DNA of 39,308 nucleotides from an uncultured Sulfuricurvum sp. (lineage in GTDB: Bacteria; Campylobacterota; Campylobacteria; Campylobacterales; Sulfurimonadaceae), in assembly GCF_937936435.1 (NCBI RefSeq), contig NZ_CALDDG010000001.1, positions 1 to 39,308 of the forward strand, written 5' to 3'. A model generated the notes under the pieces. The model was not told the origin of the DNA, searched no databases, and saw only the letters and a list, made by a program, of their open reading frames with translations. The translations under genes and the position numbers were made by a program. Below, one piece after another: positions 8,069 to 16,949 of this stretch. Numbering within the stretch: the first letter of the stretch is position 1; every line of letters begins with the position of its first letter.

Positions 8069-9445
8069 ATGAAGCGCCTATTTTTCACTTTGATTTCCGT
8101 ATTTGCGTTCTCGACGGGAGCTATGGCTTCCGAAGAGATAAGCACTGTGAGCGTCTCTGTGGAGACGAGCACGGTTACCGAAGCATCTGCTCCGGCTGAA
8201 GCTCCGAAAAAAAGTACCTATCGTGAAGAAACCTATCAGCCTGCCGCATTCGGAGATATGATCAAGAGCTTTTTTGATACGACCGGCTTGAATGCGTTTA
8301 TCAATGCTAAAGAGGGATTATTGAGCTCTTCGGGACAGGTAATGAGCGATTTTCACCAAACGTGGGGACGTGTTATCATGATTTTGGTAACGTTCTTGCT
8401 CTTTTATTTGGCCATTGCTAAAGACTTTGAACCGTTATTGCTTCTTCCGATCGCTTTCGGCGGTTTGCTGGCAAACGTTCCGATCGCTAACATTGCGGGA
8501 CCGCACGGCTTTTTGGGTATCATCTACAATATGGGGATTGCTAACGAGCTTTTCCCTTTGTTGATTTTCATGGGTGTCGGTGCGATGACCGATTTCGGTC
8601 CGTTGTTGGCAAACCCTAAACTGTCGTTATTGGGTGCTGCGGCGCAATTCGGAATTTTCGGCACGTTGGTAGGTGCTTATGCACTGAGCCAATTTACACC
8701 ATGGTTCGACTTTACGTTGCAACAATCATCCGCTATCAGTATTATCGGAGGAGCGGACGGCCCGACATCGATTTTCATCGCGTCGTCATTGGCTCCTGAA
8801 CTTTTAGGGGCGATCGCCGTAGCATCGTATTCGTATATGGCATTGGTTCCGATCATTCAGCCTCCGATCATGCGCGCGTTAACAACACCGGAAGAGCGTA
8901 AAATCCGTATGCATACATTACGTCACGTTACGGCTCTTGAAAAGCTTCTTTTCCCGTTGTTGGTATTCGTAATGGTTATCTTGATTCTTCCGGATGCAGC
9001 TCCGTTGGTAGGTGCTTTTGCATTCGGTAACTTCTTGAAAGAATCAGGTGTTGTCGATCGTTTGAGCGATACGATGCAAAATGCATTGATCAATATCGTT
9101 ACGATTTTCTTAGGACTCGGTGTCGGTTCAAAATTGGCAGCCGATCAGTTTTTGGTGGTCGATACTTTGGCAATTTTGGTTCTCGGTCTACTGGCATTTT
9201 CTGCCGGTACGGCAGCCGGCGTTATCATGGCTAAAATCATGAACATGTTCAGCAAAGAAAAAATCAACCCGTTGATCGGTTCGGCCGGCGTTTCGGCTGT
9301 ACCGATGGCGGCACGTGTATCGCATAAAGTGGGGATGAAAGAAGATCCTCAAAACATGCTTCTTATGCACGCTATGGGACCGAATGTAGCCGGTGTAATC
9401 GGTTCGGCGGTCGCTGCGGGTGTAATGCTCTCTATCTTCAAATAA
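8069..9445 (+). CDS. oadB: Oxaloacetate decarboxylase beta chain, sodium-pumping membrane subunit
   Basis: This 458-residue multi-pass protein couples decarboxylation of carboxybiotin to sodium export. The family signature is present in SIIGGADGPTSIFIASS, with the conserved aspartate. The C-terminal half includes GAFAFGNFLKESGV and HAMGPNVAGVIGSAVAAG, typical of OadB/GcdB/MmdB. The N terminus is unusual: a signal-peptide-like stretch (MKRLFFTLISVFAFSTGAMA) and about 80 residues rich in Ser/Thr/Glu precede the first core membrane helix near residue 100. The ATG at 8069 lies 8 bases after oadA; a GTG three bases earlier is equally possible. A strong terminator follows. Confidence 0.94.
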   Translation: MKRLFFTLISVFAFSTGAMASEEISTVSVSVETSTVTEASAPAEAPKKSTYREETYQPAAFGDMIKSFFDTTGLNAFINAKEGLLSSSGQVMSDFHQTWGRVIMILVTFLLFYLAIAKDFEPLLLLPIAFGGLLANVPIANIAGPHGFLGIIYNMGIANELFPLLIFMGVGAMTDFGPLLANPKLSLLGAAAQFGIFGTLVGAYALSQFTPWFDFTLQQSSAISIIGGADGPTSIFIASSLAPELLGAIAVASYSYMALVPIIQPPIMRALTTPEERKIRMHTLRHVTALEKLLFPLLVFVMVILILPDAAPLVGAFAFGNFLKESGVVDRLSDTMQNALINIVTIFLGLGVGSKLAADQFLVVDTLAILVLGLLAFSAGTAAGVIMAKIMNMFSKEKINPLIGSAGVSAVPMAARVSHKVGMKEDPQNMLLMHAMGPNVAGVIGSAVAAGVMLSIFK

Positions 9446-9452
9446 ACTCAAA

Positions 9453-9480
9453 ACTCCCTTTTCCGGGGAGTCTTTTTTTT
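9453..9480 (+). terminator. Rho-independent terminator of oadGAB
   Basis: ACTCCC (9453-9458) pairs with GGGAGT (9466-9471) around a 7-base loop, followed at once by a run of eight T. It starts 8 bases after the oadB stop. Confidence 0.9.
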
Positions 9481-9500
9481 AGTCAATATCCAAAAAATTT

Positions 9501-10463
9501 TTATTTCGGCAAAAGCTTTGTTGTCATCTCTCCCATTTTTTCAACGATGAGAGGGAGGATATTTTCGCTTTTGGTTTTGTCGATAAAACCGTCAGCTCCC
9601 AATCCCGCCGCTTCGCGTTTGTTATTATCTCCCGTCATAGAACTGTTGACAATGATCGGAATGGATTTGGTATTTGGATTGGCTTTGAGTTGTTGGATAA
9701 CGGTAAATCCGGACATTTCAGGCATTTCGATGTCGGTGATGACGGCAGGAATTCGATCGGGATTCGGGTGTCGTGCGATAAACTCGACCAGGTCTTTGCC
9801 GTTATTGAAAATCTGATAGCCGATTTTGGCATGCTCAAAAATTTGGCGAAGGTGACGCTGTGCCGTTTTAGAATCTTCGGCAATTAATACGACCCCGTTT
9901 TTAAGTTTTTCGGGAATCGTCATATTGGCAAGCGATTGGACAGACGATTCAACATTTACCATTGCCTGCGGTATAACGTCGGCCAAGAGTTTTTCATAAT
10001 CTAAAACGAGGCACAGGCTTCCGTCATCGAGACGAGTGTCGTTTATGACCAGTCCGTCGTCCCCTAGGCGATAACTGTCGGGAGCATGCATTTCGTTCCA
10101 GTTCTTTTTAATGACACGATAGGCATACATAATACGAATTCCGATGATTACGCCGTTGAAATCGCAGATCAAAAGGTTGGATGCTTTCTTTTTTTCGTCA
10201 CTGAGCTCGACACCGAGCCATTTGGGAAGGTTCAGTATCGGGATTTGAAGTTCGCGAAGTACGATAGTACCTTCCAGCAACGGGTGTGCCCCCGGAATTT
10301 GAGTAAGATAGTGCCGTTTCGCTTCTACGACTTCACGGGTTTTAAAAACATTGATAGCATAATAGGGAGATTCCTCAGCCGCATCGATTTTAAAAACCAA
10401 AAGCTGCACTTCATTGTTTTTGGCAAGGTTTGTCGCTGCGTCGACGTGTTCCAAAAGAGACAT
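9501..10463 (-). CDS. cheV: Chemotaxis coupling protein CheV (CheW domain plus receiver)
   Basis: The 320-residue protein joins a CheW-like domain (about 10-165) to a response-regulator receiver (about 190-315). CheW features are NNEVQLLVF, YYAINVFKTREVV and GTIVLRELQIPILNLPKWLG. The receiver shows the acidic pair in LIAEDS, the phospho-acceptor aspartate in VITDIEMPEMSG, the switch serine/threonine in NSSMT and the lysine in IDKTKS. It couples chemoreceptors to CheA and may damp signalling when phosphorylated. The ATG at 10463 is preferred to one 33 bases upstream because GAGGT precedes it and CheV proteins begin shortly before KNNE. It is a single gene, divergent from the HlyD-like operon. 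Confidence 0.94.
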   Translation of the reverse strand: MSLLEHVDAATNLAKNNEVQLLVFKIDAAEESPYYAINVFKTREVVEAKRHYLTQIPGAHPLLEGTIVLRELQIPILNLPKWLGVELSDEKKKASNLLICDFNGVIIGIRIMYAYRVIKKNWNEMHAPDSYRLGDDGLVINDTRLDDGSLCLVLDYEKLLADVIPQAMVNVESSVQSLANMTIPEKLKNGVVLIAEDSKTAQRHLRQIFEHAKIGYQIFNNGKDLVEFIARHPNPDRIPAVITDIEMPEMSGFTVIQQLKANPNTKSIPIIVNSSMTGDNNKREAAGLGADGFIDKTKSENILPLIVEKMGEMTTKLLPK

Positions 10464-10578
10464 TGTGACCTCAATAATTTTATATTTCTTAATCATATCC
10501 TATTCAGGAGGTTTTTTTACTAAATTCTAAAGGGTGGTGACTGTAAAATACCGATAACATCAAGAAGGAGCGACGATT

Positions 10579-11370
10579 GTGCGTATTATAACCGTATTGA
10601 CAATACTGGCCGTTGCTCTGGGGGCAAAAGAGTATTATGCCAAAGTCGAGCCTTACGAGATATTCAACGTCTCATCAAACGTTTCGGCTGAAGTCCGTTT
10701 CGCCGACAGCGCCAATCAAGGGAAAGTATTGGGGAAAAATCCCTACATCGTGATGGATGACAAATTGGATAAAATCGAGCTTTCAAGCGTCGAAAACAAA
10801 ATCCTCTCCCTTCAAAAAACATTGGAACATAATCAGGAGATGAGTCGAAATTATGAGCAGATGGTTTCGATGAAGCAGGCTAATTTCGACCGTATCAAAG
10901 ATTTGAAAATCAAATCAACGGTTGAAAAAGATCGGGAATATTACGATCTGCTCGGAAGTCAAAACTCTTTATTGGCACTTCAAAAAGAGATCGAATCGCT
11001 CAACATTCAGTTGAACGATTTGAAACTTCGCCGTGCGCAGTTGCTGAAAAGTATCGCAGATAAACACCTAAGCGCTCCGGGATTCGTTTTGTACCAGTTG
11101 CTGGTGAAGGCGGAGGCGTTCGTGAATCCCGGTACGCCGCTGGCACAGATTGCGGATGTTCGAAAAGCGAAACTGACTTTGTATCTTAGCGCTTCGGAAG
11201 CCCGGGAAGCACAAAACAAAGCGATTTATCTCAACGGAGCCAAAAGTACGTATAAAATCAATCGATTATGGAAGATTGCCGATGCGGCAAAACTCTCCAG
11301 TTATCGGGCGGAGATCGTTATCTCACCTCCGGAACGGTTTTCACAATTGATGAAAGTGGAATTCAAATGA
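10579..11370 (+). CDS. HlyD-like periplasmic adaptor (membrane fusion protein)
   Basis: The 263-residue product starts at GTG 10579, with AAGGAG 9 bases upstream. It has a short signal peptide (about 1-16, ending ALGA), then a split beta/lipoyl-like region, a long charged coiled-coil hairpin (about 70-155, for example KDREYYDLLGSQNSLLALQKEIESL, seen in parts) and a second half-motif with SAPGFVLYQLLVKAEAFVNPGTPLAQIAD. This is the usual adaptor arrangement that bridges an inner-membrane pump and a TolC channel. No pump gene is adjacent. The matching outer membrane gene lies three genes downstream in the same run. Its stop overlaps the next start as ATGA. Confidence 0.78.
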   Translation: MRIITVLTILAVALGAKEYYAKVEPYEIFNVSSNVSAEVRFADSANQGKVLGKNPYIVMDDKLDKIELSSVENKILSLQKTLEHNQEMSRNYEQMVSMKQANFDRIKDLKIKSTVEKDREYYDLLGSQNSLLALQKEIESLNIQLNDLKLRRAQLLKSIADKHLSAPGFVLYQLLVKAEAFVNPGTPLAQIADVRKAKLTLYLSASEAREAQNKAIYLNGAKSTYKINRLWKIADAAKLSSYRAEIVISPPERFSQLMKVEFK

Positions 11371-13100
11371 GCCAGACGACGGCATGCCCGCTGGATTGTT
11401 ATGATGCCTGTCGGATCGTCATCGATGAAAAAGGGGCGATTAAAGGGGATAAAACCCATCCCGTGACACGCGGATATCTTTGTCCCCATTTAAACCATTT
11501 CCAGCACAACGAGCGCATCTGCACTCCGAGATTGCACGGTGAAACGATCTCTATGGACGAGGCGCTCGATATCTTGATTGCGACATTGCGGGAGACGAAG
11601 CCGGACCATGTTCTGTATTATCGCGGAAGCGGCAATGTGGCTTTGATGCAGCGGGTGAGTGAGCATTTTTTCGCTTCGATCAAAGCGGTAGGGACTTCAG
11701 GCTCGCTGTGTGACGGAGCCGGAGAAGCCGGAGTCCTTCTCGGGCGGGGTATAAATCATGTGTTGACGCCGCAGGCATTGACTCAAAGCGAAGTGGTCGT
11801 GTTCTGGGGTCGGAATCCTCATGTAACCCATTCGCATCTTTTACCGTTTTTGGAAGGAAAAAAGATCATTGTCATCGATCCGGTTAAAACCGCGATCGCC
11901 AAAAAAGCCGATCTACATATTCAGATCAAACCGCACGGCGATTTGCATCTGGCCCTTTTATTAAGTCGTTTTGCCGTGATCGAGGGAATTTACGATCGGG
12001 ATTATCTGGAAGAAAATGCAAGCGGATACAGTGATTTTTATGAATTGACCCAAACCGTCAGGATCAAAGCGACTTTGGAAAAAATCGATGTTTCCCTCGG
12101 GCAGATCGGGGCTGTTTTAGAGATGATTCAGGGAAAAAAGACGGCGATTCTGGTCGGCGTAGGGGTGCAAAAGTACCGCAACGGTGCCGATGTTGTCCGC
12201 GCGATTGACGGATTCGGCGCCATCATGGGGTTGTTTGGAAAACAGGGGTGCGGCGTCAGTTACATGGGAAGCTCTCTGGAAGGGATCGAAAACCCGTTCA
12301 CACCGTTTTCGAATCGGGTCAGTAAGCCCACCGTCGATTTTTCAAAGTATAATTGCGTGTTCGTTCAGGGTGCCAATCCTTTGGCGCAAATGCCTGATAC
12401 GATCCGTGTCCGCGAATCGTTCGATAGGGCCGGATTCAAAGTTTATTTCGGATTGTATGAAAACGAAACGTCCCGGTCGGCTGATTTGGTCATACCGGCA
12501 AAGACGTTTTTGGAAAAAAATGACATTCGCAGTTCATACGGCGATTATACGCTTCAAGAGATGCCGCAGATGTCGGGAAATGAATTCGGGATTAGTGAAT
12601 TCGAATTGACCCGCAGGCTGTGTGAAGCATTCAGGATCGTGCTGGAGAGCGAAGAAAAATATTTGGAGTATTTCCGATCAAAGATCGAGTACGATGAGGG
12701 GACGGGATACCGTTCCTCAAGGCCAAACATCGCTTATGAAGAGGGGTTTGCCGAAGGAGAATTCGTTTTTATGGATGAGGTTGATTTGGAAATCGATACG
12801 GATGAAGGGTTTCATTTCATCACAGCTAAATATCCCAAAGGGCTTAATTCTCAGTTTCACAGGCCATCGGGTGTCTATTTCCATCCCGAAGCAGGGTTTG
12901 AAGCGGGAGAAAGTGTGTTGCTGGCATCATCCGTCGGATCGGTAGAGATGGAAGTCAGGCACGATGAGAGGCTGCGGCAGGATTGTCTGCTGATCTATTC
13001 CGGGACACCGGAGGTCAATGTGCTGACTCCGCCGCTGCTAAGTTATGAAGGCGAAAATGCCGTATATCAAGAATTTAAAATAAAGGTTACAAAAATATGA
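11367..13100 (+). CDS. Molybdopterin (bis-MGD) oxidoreductase, cytoplasmic, substrate unknown
   Basis: This 577-residue protein belongs to the DMSO-reductase/formate-dehydrogenase superfamily. A 4Fe-4S site is visible at the N terminus: C7, C11, C15 (ACPLDCYDAC) and C39 (GYLCP). The segment TSGSLCDGAG places C115 where the metal-ligating residue of many members lies, an inference by alignment from memory. FWGRNPHVTHSH and FVQGANPLAQMPD fit cofactor-binding loops, and the C terminus is a small beta domain of the molydop-binding type (about 465-577). No Tat or Sec signal precedes the cluster, so it should be cytoplasmic. The start at 11367 shares ATGA with the adaptor stop; the frame is open farther upstream but that part overlaps the adaptor. 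No electron-transfer subunit is adjacent. Confidence 0.85.
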   Translation: MSQTTACPLDCYDACRIVIDEKGAIKGDKTHPVTRGYLCPHLNHFQHNERICTPRLHGETISMDEALDILIATLRETKPDHVLYYRGSGNVALMQRVSEHFFASIKAVGTSGSLCDGAGEAGVLLGRGINHVLTPQALTQSEVVVFWGRNPHVTHSHLLPFLEGKKIIVIDPVKTAIAKKADLHIQIKPHGDLHLALLLSRFAVIEGIYDRDYLEENASGYSDFYELTQTVRIKATLEKIDVSLGQIGAVLEMIQGKKTAILVGVGVQKYRNGADVVRAIDGFGAIMGLFGKQGCGVSYMGSSLEGIENPFTPFSNRVSKPTVDFSKYNCVFVQGANPLAQMPDTIRVRESFDRAGFKVYFGLYENETSRSADLVIPAKTFLEKNDIRSSYGDYTLQEMPQMSGNEFGISEFELTRRLCEAFRIVLESEEKYLEYFRSKIEYDEGTGYRSSRPNIAYEEGFAEGEFVFMDEVDLEIDTDEGFHFITAKYPKGLNSQFHRPSGVYFHPEAGFEAGESVLLASSVGSVEMEVRHDERLRQDCLLIYSGTPEVNVLTPPLLSYEGENAVYQEFKIKVTKI

Positions 13101-14272
13101 CGAAAAATTTTGAAAATTATGTATTGCCTACGTACGGACGACAAAAAGTGAGTTTCGTAGCGGGTAAAAATGCCGTTTTGGTCGATAATGAAGGGAAAGA
13201 GTATATCGATTTCGCCGCCGGAATCGCAGTATGCAGCGTCGGACACGCCAATGAACGTCTGACCAAAGCGATCTGTGATCAGGTATCCAAAGTGATCCAT
13301 GTCTCCAATCTCTATTACATCGAGACTCAGGGTGAATGTGCCCGCAAGATTGTAGAACAAAGCGGCTATGACATGAAATGCTTTTTTGCCAACAGCGGTG
13401 CGGAAGCGAATGAAGGTGCTATCAAAATCGCACGCAAGTACGGAGAGGTAGAAGGAAAGCCGAAACGGTATAAAATCATTACACTCGATCATTCGTTTCA
13501 CGGACGTACGATTACGGCCCTCAAAGCGACGGGACAAGAATCGATGCATAACTATTTCGGGCCGTTTCCTGACGGATTTGTCTATGCAAAAAACATCGAT
13601 GAGATCGAATCGCTGATCGATGATCATACCGTGGCGGTCATGCTCGAACTGGTGCAGGGAGAGGGGGGCGTACAGCCTCAGGACAAAAAGAAAGTCCAAG
13701 CTCTCGAGCAGTTGCTCAAATCACGCGATATTTTGCTGATGGTCGATGAAGTTCAAACCGGCATTTACCGCACAGGGGAATTTTTAGCGTCCAATCTGTA
13801 TGAGATTACACCGGATGTGATTACTCTGGCCAAAGGTCTGGGCGGAGGCGTTCCGATCGGAGTCGTCATGACGTCGAAAAAAGATATTTTCGCTCCCGGA
13901 GATCATGGGTCGACATTCGGAGGGAATTATCTCTCCACTGCGGCGGCAAACGAGGTTCTCGATATTCTGTCCGAAATTAAAGAGAACGGCGTATTGGATG
14001 AACAATTGATCTATTTTGAAACTGCGTTGGCAAAATTTGCAGCGGTTCATCCGGCTATCTTTTTGGAACATGTAGGTCTGGGGATGATGCGCGGATTGCG
14101 TGTCGTCGATGCCGAAACTCTGGGCAAGGTGATCAATGCCGCACGTGAAGCGGGTGTTATCGTCCTCAAAGCGGGGCGTAATACCCTCCGTTTTCTCCCT
14201 CCGCTGACGATTACCAAAGGAGAGATCGATGAAGGATTCGTGCGCCTTGAAAAAGCGATGGCTTTTCTGTAG
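13097..14272 (+). CDS. argD: Acetylornithine aminotransferase (class III PLP aminotransferase)
   Basis: At 391 residues this is a normal-length ArgD. It transfers the amino group of glutamate to N-acetylglutamate semialdehyde in arginine synthesis and may also serve succinyl-diaminopimelate. The fold landmarks are FANSGAEANEGAIKIARK (PLP phosphate), DHSFHGRT, VDEVQTGIYRTG with the ring-binding aspartate, and TLAKGLGGGVPIG with the PLP lysine K246. The ATG at 13097 overlaps the molybdoenzyme stop by four bases (ATGA), so the two are translationally coupled. The other arginine gene in the window, argB, is 22 kb away. Gamma-aminobutyrate-type specificity cannot be fully excluded, but the motif set is ArgD-like. 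Confidence 0.92.
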   Translation: MTKNFENYVLPTYGRQKVSFVAGKNAVLVDNEGKEYIDFAAGIAVCSVGHANERLTKAICDQVSKVIHVSNLYYIETQGECARKIVEQSGYDMKCFFANSGAEANEGAIKIARKYGEVEGKPKRYKIITLDHSFHGRTITALKATGQESMHNYFGPFPDGFVYAKNIDEIESLIDDHTVAVMLELVQGEGGVQPQDKKKVQALEQLLKSRDILLMVDEVQTGIYRTGEFLASNLYEITPDVITLAKGLGGGVPIGVVMTSKKDIFAPGDHGSTFGGNYLSTAAANEVLDILSEIKENGVLDEQLIYFETALAKFAAVHPAIFLEHVGLGMMRGLRVVDAETLGKVINAAREAGVIVLKAGRNTLRFLPPLTITKGEIDEGFVRLEKAMAFL

Positions 14273-15446
14273 TCTTCTGTGCTCTTTTTCGCTGAGTGCG
14301 GATGACATCCTCTCCGACCTCAAAGAAGAGCAGTTTAGGTACGATTACCGCAAAGCACAGCTTCAAAGCGATATGTTGCGCGATTCGTGGCTGCAACCTT
14401 TGCAGCTTCGCTATTCATACGGAAAAAGCGATCAGTATGACGGCGACAGTACGACGCAAAACGCCGCGATTTCGATCGATCAGCCGATTTTCAGGAGCGG
14501 CGGAATCTATTACGGGATCAAGTTTGCCGAAGCCTCCCGCCGGTACTCGGCACTCTCAATCGATGCCGCACGCCAAAAACTGATTAAAGAAGCGGTATCG
14601 CTTCTGATGCAAATACGCCAAAGTGACTTGCGTATTGCGAAACAGGAGCTGCTGATCGCCAATGCCGGATTGAATCTCGAACTGAAAACGGAAGCGTATC
14701 TGCACGGAGATCTCGATTCCGGATTCTTGGATAACGCCATTATCGATAAAAACGTACTGATACAGTCACTCTATGATCTGCAAACGCTTAAAGAGCGCCA
14801 GATAAGCTCGTATGAAAGCATCAGCGATGCTCCTTATGCGACGACGCCGGTGCCGAAACTGACGCTGATCGAAGAAGATGCCTTTACCTCCGAAGCGATA
14901 GATTTGGGGCTCTCGGGACACGAGATGGAAAAATCCCGTTGGAACAGCAACGTGACTCGTGCCAAGTACCTTCCTCAGATAAGTCTCAATGCCGGATATA
15001 ACTGGAATAAAATTGAAAATCCCGCTTTTGCGGGGAGCGTCATACCGATTCGAAACGAGAGCCGCTACACGACATATGGAATGAGTGCGTCGATGCCGAT
15101 CGATTTCAATGAGTTTCGGGATATGCAAATCGCCCGGATCGAAGAGCTCAAAGCCGGTGTCGCCTTTGCGGATAAAAAACGGGAACTTCAGGCGCTCTAT
15201 CGGCAAGTGCGTCATAATCTGGATAACAGCGACAAAAAAATCGCATTGGCACATGAAAACCATGCTTTGTACGAAAAGTTGTTGAATGATACGAAATCGC
15301 TCTTCCAAGCAGGGTATAAAACTCAATACGATGTGGAGATGCTTGATAACTCGGCTAAAATCCAGGATATCGAAATCGGGATTTTAGAATACGACAGACA
15401 GCTTGAACTTCTGAATCTTTACGAAAAGGTGAACGGTGCGATTTAG
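14229..15446 (+). CDS. TolC-like outer membrane efflux protein
   Basis: This 405-residue protein has an N-terminal export signal (hydrophobic WLFCSLLCSFSLSA, then DD) and the helix-rich, repeat-like layout of the outer-membrane-efflux-protein family. LRYSYGKSDQYDG and ISLNAGYNWN look like paired beta strands, and long charged helices follow each. It would form the outer membrane part of a tripartite exporter with the HlyD-like adaptor of the same operon. The ATG at 14229 has GGAGAG just upstream and overlaps argD by 44 bases; a TTG at 14247 would shorten the signal peptide's front and reduce the overlap to 26. No inner-membrane pump is in the operon. Confidence 0.8.
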   Translation: MKDSCALKKRWLFCSLLCSFSLSADDILSDLKEEQFRYDYRKAQLQSDMLRDSWLQPLQLRYSYGKSDQYDGDSTTQNAAISIDQPIFRSGGIYYGIKFAEASRRYSALSIDAARQKLIKEAVSLLMQIRQSDLRIAKQELLIANAGLNLELKTEAYLHGDLDSGFLDNAIIDKNVLIQSLYDLQTLKERQISSYESISDAPYATTPVPKLTLIEEDAFTSEAIDLGLSGHEMEKSRWNSNVTRAKYLPQISLNAGYNWNKIENPAFAGSVIPIRNESRYTTYGMSASMPIDFNEFRDMQIARIEELKAGVAFADKKRELQALYRQVRHNLDNSDKKIALAHENHALYEKLLNDTKSLFQAGYKTQYDVEMLDNSAKIQDIEIGILEYDRQLELLNLYEKVNGAI

Positions 15447-16425
15447 CGAATATATGAACGAATGGCTTTACGGAGAGCAAGGGTATTATGCATCGTACCG
15501 TCCGATAGGGAAAAAAGGGGATTTTTATACGGCGGTCAGTACTTCCAAGTTTTTCGGCGGCTCAATCGCCAAACATATTCTTTCTCGCATTGATGAAGGA
15601 TTTTTGCGTACCGATTCGCTTATTTGCGAGATAGGAGCCCATCACGGCTATTTATTGGCGGATATCATCGAATTTTTTCATACACTCCGTCCCGAATTGT
15701 TAAAAACATTGCGTTTTGGGATTGTGGAGCGTTTCAGTGCATTGCGAAAGGCACAGCAGGATTATTTTGACGAATCGTTCGGCAATACGGTCACATTGGA
15801 GCATTACAGCGATCTGCAGGAAGTACATGAGCAATGTACGTTTTTTATTGCCAATGAGATTTTCGATGCGTTCGCCTGCGAACTGTTTTATAAAGGGAAG
15901 ATCGGCAGCGTCCGGAACCATCGCATCGTGTTTGAGGAGGAATCACCTGAAATCGCCGCTTTAGCCCAACGGTATAATCAAGATCGGGGGGAAATCGCGA
16001 TAGGCTACGAATCGTTTGCATCGGTCATGAACCAAACATCGGAACGATTCGAGTTTATGAGTTTCGATTACGGAGAACTGGATGCGCGAAGCGATTTTTC
16101 GATCCGAGTCTATCAAAACCATCAGGTCTATCCGTTGTTTGACGAATCATTAGACTTGGCGGAGAGTTTCGGCGGAAGCGACATCACGTATGATGTCAAT
16201 TTCACCCATGTCCGCGAAGCGTTTGAACAAGCAGGGATTACGTGCGCCCAATACGCGACACAGCTCGTCGCTCTGATCGAGATGGGGATATTGGATCTGT
16301 TGGCGATGCTGAAAGAACATACGAGCGATGAGATCTATCAGCAGGAGCTTGAAAAGGTTAAAATCCTTATTACCCCCTCATTGATGGGTGAACGGTTCAA
16401 AATGATCCGATTTGTCAAGGAGTAG
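15436..16425 (+). CDS. MidA/NDUFAF7-type class I SAM-dependent methyltransferase (DUF185)
   Basis: The 329-residue protein matches the COG1565/DUF185 family. RFSEYMNEWLYGEQGYY and GKKGDFYTAVSTSKFFG are the family's opening, ICEIGAHHGYLL is the SAM-binding glycine loop, and FFIANEIFDAFACELF is the NE-x-x-DA region. Mitochondrial members methylate an arginine in a complex I subunit; bacterial targets are not established. Starting at GTG 15436, with AAGGTGA before it, it overlaps the TolC-like gene by 11 bases. The next gene begins directly after its stop. Nothing in the operon identifies the substrate. Confidence 0.88.
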   Translation: MRFSEYMNEWLYGEQGYYASYRPIGKKGDFYTAVSTSKFFGGSIAKHILSRIDEGFLRTDSLICEIGAHHGYLLADIIEFFHTLRPELLKTLRFGIVERFSALRKAQQDYFDESFGNTVTLEHYSDLQEVHEQCTFFIANEIFDAFACELFYKGKIGSVRNHRIVFEEESPEIAALAQRYNQDRGEIAIGYESFASVMNQTSERFEFMSFDYGELDARSDFSIRVYQNHQVYPLFDESLDLAESFGGSDITYDVNFTHVREAFEQAGITCAQYATQLVALIEMGILDLLAMLKEHTSDEIYQQELEKVKILITPSLMGERFKMIRFVKE

Positions 16426-16941
16426 ATGATGTTACGTGCCCTTCTCTTGATAGTATGTTCTATGGCGGTTTATGCAGGAGAATTGCATGAGGCTACTTTT
16501 GAGGGAGATATTGCGAAGATTCAGACACTATTAGATCAACACCATAATGTCGATGAACAAAACGATGCGGGGCTGAGTGCCTTGCATGTCGCGATCAAAC
16601 TCGGCGATCTGAAAATAGCCCAATATCTTTTGGATCGGCATGCGGATATCAATGCGCAGGATTTTCAGGGGAATACCCCCTTGATATTGGCGGTCAAGAA
16701 AAAAAATTTCGACTTGGTGACGTTCGTGGTACTGCACGGTGCAGATATCAATTTGGCTAACAATGATGGAATCACCCCCTTGCATCAGGCGGCTTTCAGC
16801 GGCAATGTACAAGTAGTCGATTTTCTGCTGAAAGCCAAAGCCGATCCCCATCTCACCAACAACGACGGAGCGACTCCGTACGATTTTGCGATAGCGAAAG
16901 AAAATTTTCTGATCGCATCGATGATTAAACTCTATATGTAG
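16426..16941 (+). CDS. Exported ankyrin-repeat protein
   Basis: The 171-residue product has a signal peptide (MMLRALLLIVCSMAVYAG) and about four to five ankyrin repeats. Consensus pieces are AGLSALHVAIKLGDLKIAQYLL, here spread over residues 48-70, then GNTPLILAVKKKNFDLV and GITPLHQAAFSGNVQVVDFL. The mature protein should sit in the periplasm and act through protein binding. Periplasmic ankyrin proteins in other bacteria are often linked to catalase or peroxide defence, and a superoxide dismutase gene follows 340 bases on, but this is only context. Two adjacent ATG codons directly follow the MidA stop; either may be used. Confidence 0.85.
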   Translation: MMLRALLLIVCSMAVYAGELHEATFEGDIAKIQTLLDQHHNVDEQNDAGLSALHVAIKLGDLKIAQYLLDRHADINAQDFQGNTPLILAVKKKNFDLVTFVVLHGADINLANNDGITPLHQAAFSGNVQVVDFLLKAKADPHLTNNDGATPYDFAIAKENFLIASMIKLYM

Positions 16942-16949
16942 GAAACGGT

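Noticed and set aside
10500..10578. Sigma-28 or sigma-54 promoter between cheV and the HlyD-like gene
   Set aside because: CCGATAA is present, but the TAAA box is at the wrong distance (19 instead of about 15 bases), and no GG-N10-GC is found.
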